From Methanosarcinales archaeon (GTDB lineage Archaea > Halobacteriota > Methanosarcinia > Methanosarcinales > Methanosarcinaceae): DNA of 7,863 bases. The notes under the pieces were generated by a model that was not told where the DNA came from, made no database searches, and saw only the letters and a program-made list of their open reading frames with translations. The DNA lies in contig JAAXQB010000273.1 of NCBI GenBank assembly GCA_012329085.1, positions 1 through 7,863 on the forward strand. Direction: 5' to 3'. Positions 6,198-7,863 of this stretch are shown one piece after another. Positions within the stretch are counted from its first letter, which is position 1; every line of letters begins with the position of its first letter. Made by a program: the position numbers and the translations under genes.

Positions 6198-7362
6198 TCA
6201 CCACTTCATCAATTTCTTTTTTTGTAATTACAAGCGGTGGAGCAATTCGTATAACAGATTCTGAAATACAATTCAAAAGCACACCTTGCCTTTCTGCATG
6301 CGATATAATATCGGCACATTTATATTTAGAATTTATTGTAATTCCAATCATAAGCCCAATACCTCTGACTTCAATTATAATGTCATTAGATATAGCATTA
6401 AGTTTATTCTTAAAATATAAACCCATTTCTTTTGATTTTTGGATAAGATTTTCTTCTTTTATAGCTTTGATAGAACCAATTGCTGCGGCACATCCCAATG
6501 GATTTCCACCAAAAGTTGAAGCATGTTCCCCTTTATCAAATGATATGCCTTCCTTTGATGCAATGGCACCCATTGGAAATCCACCTCCTATTGCTTTTGC
6601 CATTACCATGATATCTGGTTCTATTTTTGAATGCTCTTTACAAAACCATTTACCAGTTCTACCAAATCCTGTTTGCACTTCATCTAAAATTAAAAGAGTA
6701 TCAGTATCATCACAAATCTCACGAACCTCTTTTAAATAATCTTTTGATGGAATATTTATGCCACCTTCGCCTTGCAATGGTTCAAGAATAACAGCTGCCG
6801 TGTCATTTGTAATTGATTTTTTTATGGAATTGGAAAGATTATATGGCACAAATGAAACTTTTTGTATCAAAGGCTCAAATGGAGTTCTATATTTTTCAGT
6901 GTGAGTGACACTTAATGCCCCCATAGTTCTTCCATGAAATGAGTTTTTTGCTGCAATAAAATTTTTCTTTTTTGTTGTTATTCGTGCAAGTTTCATTGAG
7001 GCTTCTATTGCCTCAGTTCCTGAATTGCAAAAAAATACCCTTTCTAATTTACTGATTTCTGTTAGTTTTTCTGCAAGGTTTGCTTGAATTTCTGTATAAT
7101 ACAAATTAGATACATGAATTAACTGTTCTGCCTGAGTTTTGATTGCATCTACTACGAAAGGATTGCAATGCCCTACATTATTTACAGCAATCCCAGATAC
7201 ACAATCTATGTACTGTTTTCCAGATTTATCAAAAACAGTCGAACCAATTCCATTTTGTAATACAATTTGTCTTCTGTTATAGTTTTGCATTACAAATTTT
7301 GCATCTTTACTAATAATATTTTCACAATTCAATATTTTATTTTTACCAATATTTTCTGACAA
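6178..7362 (-). CDS. argD: Acetylornithine aminotransferase
   Basis: This class III PLP aminotransferase makes N-acetylornithine from N-acetylglutamate semialdehyde in arginine synthesis; related enzymes also serve lysine synthesis. The 394 residues show [18 protein letters not shown] (51-68), [17 protein letters not shown] (111-127, phosphate-binding Ser-Gly-Thr), [13 protein letters not shown] (141-153, with the Phe142 ring stack and Arg145), [17 protein letters not shown] (224-240, Asp227 to the pyridine nitrogen), [15 protein letters not shown] (252-266, Schiff-base Lys256) and [13 protein letters not shown] (about 282-294). The start is TTG at 7362-7360, backed by a good TGAGGT 6 bases upstream; starting at Met25 would cut conserved N-terminal sequence. 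It is the first gene of an argD-hisC-mdh unit and overlaps hisC. Ornithine or GABA aminotransferase activity is possible but less likely. Confidence 0.91.
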   Translation of the reverse strand: MSENIGKNKILNCENIISKDAKFVMQNYNRRQIVLQNGIGSTVFDKSGKQYIDCVSGIAVNNVGHCNPFVVDAIKTQAEQLIHVSNLYYTEIQANLAEKLTEISKLERVFFCNSGTEAIEASMKLARITTKKKNFIAAKNSFHGRTMGALSVTHTEKYRTPFEPLIQKVSFVPYNLSNSIKKSITNDTAAVILEPLQGEGGINIPSKDYLKEVREICDDTDTLLILDEVQTGFGRTGKWFCKEHSKIEPDIMVMAKAIGGGFPMGAIASKEGISFDKGEHASTFGGNPLGCAAAIGSIKAIKEENLIQKSKEMGLYFKNKLNAISNDIIIEVRGIGLMIGITINSKYKCADIISHAERQGVLLNCISESVIRIAPPLVITKKEIDEVVNVIENV

Positions 7363-7368
7363 GTAATT

Positions 7369-7374
7369 ACCTCA
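7369..7374 (-). promoter_or_regulatory. Shine-Dalgarno that sets the argD TTG start
   Basis: TGAGGT on minus matches the anti-Shine-Dalgarno of archaeal 16S rRNA and lies 6 bases before the TTG at 7362. No ATG or GTG fits this site, so it decides the unusual start. Confidence 0.7.
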
Positions 7375-7415
7375 TTTAATTTATATTTTCAACTTATAAA
7401 TTTAATGGCTTATTT

Positions 7416-7436
7416 ACATATATATGTTACATATGT
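7416..7436 (-). promoter_or_regulatory. Candidate argD promoter/operator with two palindromes
   Basis: ACATATATATGT (7416-7427) and ACATATGT (7429-7436) are perfect palindromes separated by one base. TATATATA at 7418-7425 could be the TATA box, giving a start near 7396 and a ~34-base leader holding the Shine-Dalgarno. A nearer TTTATAAG (7400-7393) is less apt, as it would put the start at the ribosome site. The tandem palindromes could be operator half-sites; no regulator is identified. Confidence 0.35.
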
Positions 7437-7465
7437 ATGCCACATACGAATCTATGTGATTTTAA

Positions 7466-7494
7466 AGAAATTGAAATTTTTCTCAGTATGTAAT
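7466..7494 (+). repeat. Possible degenerate copy 3 of the hairpin + TATA-like repeat
   Basis: AGAAATTGAAATTTTTCTC, then AGTATGTAAT, keeps the order hairpin, TTTCTC, AGTATxTAAT seen in copies 1 and 2. It carries a two-base gap and several changes and lacks the ATAAATTA tail. Similarity is modest and could be chance. Confidence 0.35.
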
Positions 7495-7665
7495 AAACGC
7501 TCAGAACATTCAATCACGAGCTTTATAAAATATATACTAACACAAAGTTTTATAAATGCGTATAGTGTATTGTATAGAAAAGTTATTCTTTCTTTTATGC
7601 AATTACAAAAAATTAAATTTTTTCTCTAACTTAGTCTAAATAAAATAAACGCTTGTTTGTTCGAA

Positions 7666-7728
7666 AATCAGAGATTTTCTTAAACTCATTCTGAAAAGTT
7701 TGAGTGATTACGCCCATTCGTTCGAAAA
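7666..7728 (+). repeat. 63-bp direct repeat, copy A
   Basis: This is identical over 63 bases to 7785-7847 (offset 119). It opens with the palindromic AATCAGAGATTTTC core, continues through AAACTCATTCTGAAAAG and TTTGAGTG, and ends in CCCATTCGTTCGAAAA. Just upstream TTCGAAAA (7660-7667) overlaps the start, so the unit begins and ends with the same octamer. There is no open frame of note. Confidence 0.9.
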
Positions 7729-7729
7729 C

Positions 7730-7754
7730 AAAATTTCTCCAAAGGAGAAATTTT
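7730..7754. repeat. Perfect 11-bp hairpin in the spacer between direct repeats
   Basis: AAAATTTCTCC (7730-7740) and GGAGAAATTTT (7744-7754) are perfect reverse complements around AAA. It is the first of two back-to-back hairpins in the 56-base spacer. Confidence 0.8.
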
Positions 7755-7758
7755 TAGA

Positions 7759-7783
7759 AGGAAATTCTCTTTGAGAATTTCCT
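7759..7783. repeat. Second perfect 11-bp hairpin in the spacer
   Basis: AGGAAATTCTC (7759-7769) and GAGAATTTCCT (7773-7783) are perfect reverse complements around TTT. It follows the first hairpin by four bases and ends two bases before direct-repeat copy B. Confidence 0.8.
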
Positions 7784-7784
7784 G

Positions 7785-7847
7785 AATCAGAGATTTTCTT
7801 AAACTCATTCTGAAAAGTTTGAGTGATTACGCCCATTCGTTCGAAAA
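7785..7847 (+). repeat. 63-bp direct repeat, copy B
   Basis: This is a perfect copy of 7666-7728. It runs into TTCGTTCGAAAATCAAAG and ATTTTCTCAT up to the window edge (7836-7863), which matches the minus strand of 2998-2971 at 27 of 28 positions. The array therefore probably continues outside the window. Confidence 0.9.
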
Positions 7848-7863
7848 TCAAAGATTTTCTCAT

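Larger units (their letters stand above)
7363..7660. other. AT-rich non-coding stretch upstream of argD
   Basis: Apart from the argD leader, the tandem palindromes and a weak repeat copy near 7466-7494, I see no gene. The only open frame (7405-7629, 74 codons) has no ribosome site, runs through the repeat and is dominated by Ile, Phe, Tyr, Lys and Ser, as expected of AT-rich noise. A near-palindrome AAAAAATTAAATTTTTT at 7608-7624 could form a hairpin or act as a T-run terminator for a + transcript. Confidence 0.5.

Noticed and set aside
5020..6739. Long + strand open frames opposite mdh, hisC and argD (5020-5556, 5824-6105, 6164-6739)
   Set aside because: Shadows of strongly supported minus-strand genes; their Ser/Ile/Phe-rich translations show no domain.
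7405..7629. 74-codon + strand open frame upstream of argD
   Set aside because: No ribosome site, no recognisable motif, composition of AT-rich noise, and it runs through a probable repeat and the argD promoter region.
7666..7847. CRISPR-like repeat-spacer arrangement
   Set aside because: Only two 63-base copies, longer than CRISPR repeats, with a spacer made of two hairpins; no cas genes in the window.

Overview
The window reads as a piece of an AT-rich (roughly 30% G+C by eye) euryarchaeal chromosome, most likely from a methanogen. The evidence is a short archaeal-type tyrosyl-tRNA synthetase, a Thg1-type tRNA(His) guanylyltransferase, a long-form archaeal FKBP, the anaerobic-pathway cobalamin enzyme CbiE, an 82-residue archaeal PRC-barrel protein, an LDH-like malate dehydrogenase, a tRNA-Ser with no encoded CCA, and TATA-like boxes. 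I cannot fix the genus; the gene set fits methanogens such as Methanomicrobiales or other low-GC lineages.

Layout. On the left, the + strand carries the 3' end of an FKBP prolyl isomerase with a Cys-rich acidic tail, a stem-loop, and a complete tRNA-Ser(UGA) ending in a T-run. The next ~500 bases look empty in a simple ORF scan. They actually hold a decayed minus-strand nucleotidyltransferase of the MNT (MntA/COG1669-like) antitoxin family. It is broken by two frame changes, and a ~45-base hairpin repeat sits at one of the breaks. Then comes cbiE on +, convergent with a long block of minus-strand genes.

The minus-strand block, read right to left in transcription order, is argD (TTG start with a clear Shine-Dalgarno), hisC (overlapping argD), mdh (5 bases after hisC, its ribosome site inside hisC), a PRC-barrel gene with its own likely promoter, thg1, a 200-base repeat-rich gap, and tyrS. 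argD-hisC-mdh looks like one translationally coupled unit joining arginine and histidine biosynthesis to oxaloacetate/malate metabolism. PRC-thg1 and tyrS add cell-division/RNA-type and tRNA functions.

The most unusual content lies between the genes. There are two intergenic repeat families. Family 1 is a ~45-base hairpin plus TATA-like tail, found in the MNT remnant, between cbiE and tyrS, and weakly upstream of argD. Family 2 is built on the core TTCGTTCGAAAATC(A/G)-rich palindrome. It forms an imperfect ~115-base palindrome with three 13-base tandem units between thg1 and tyrS, and a perfect 63-base direct repeat separated by two perfect hairpins at the right edge. I found no CRISPR array, complete transposon or new multi-gene system. 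The intergenic repeats and the eroded toxin-antitoxin-type gene are the parts most worth following up.
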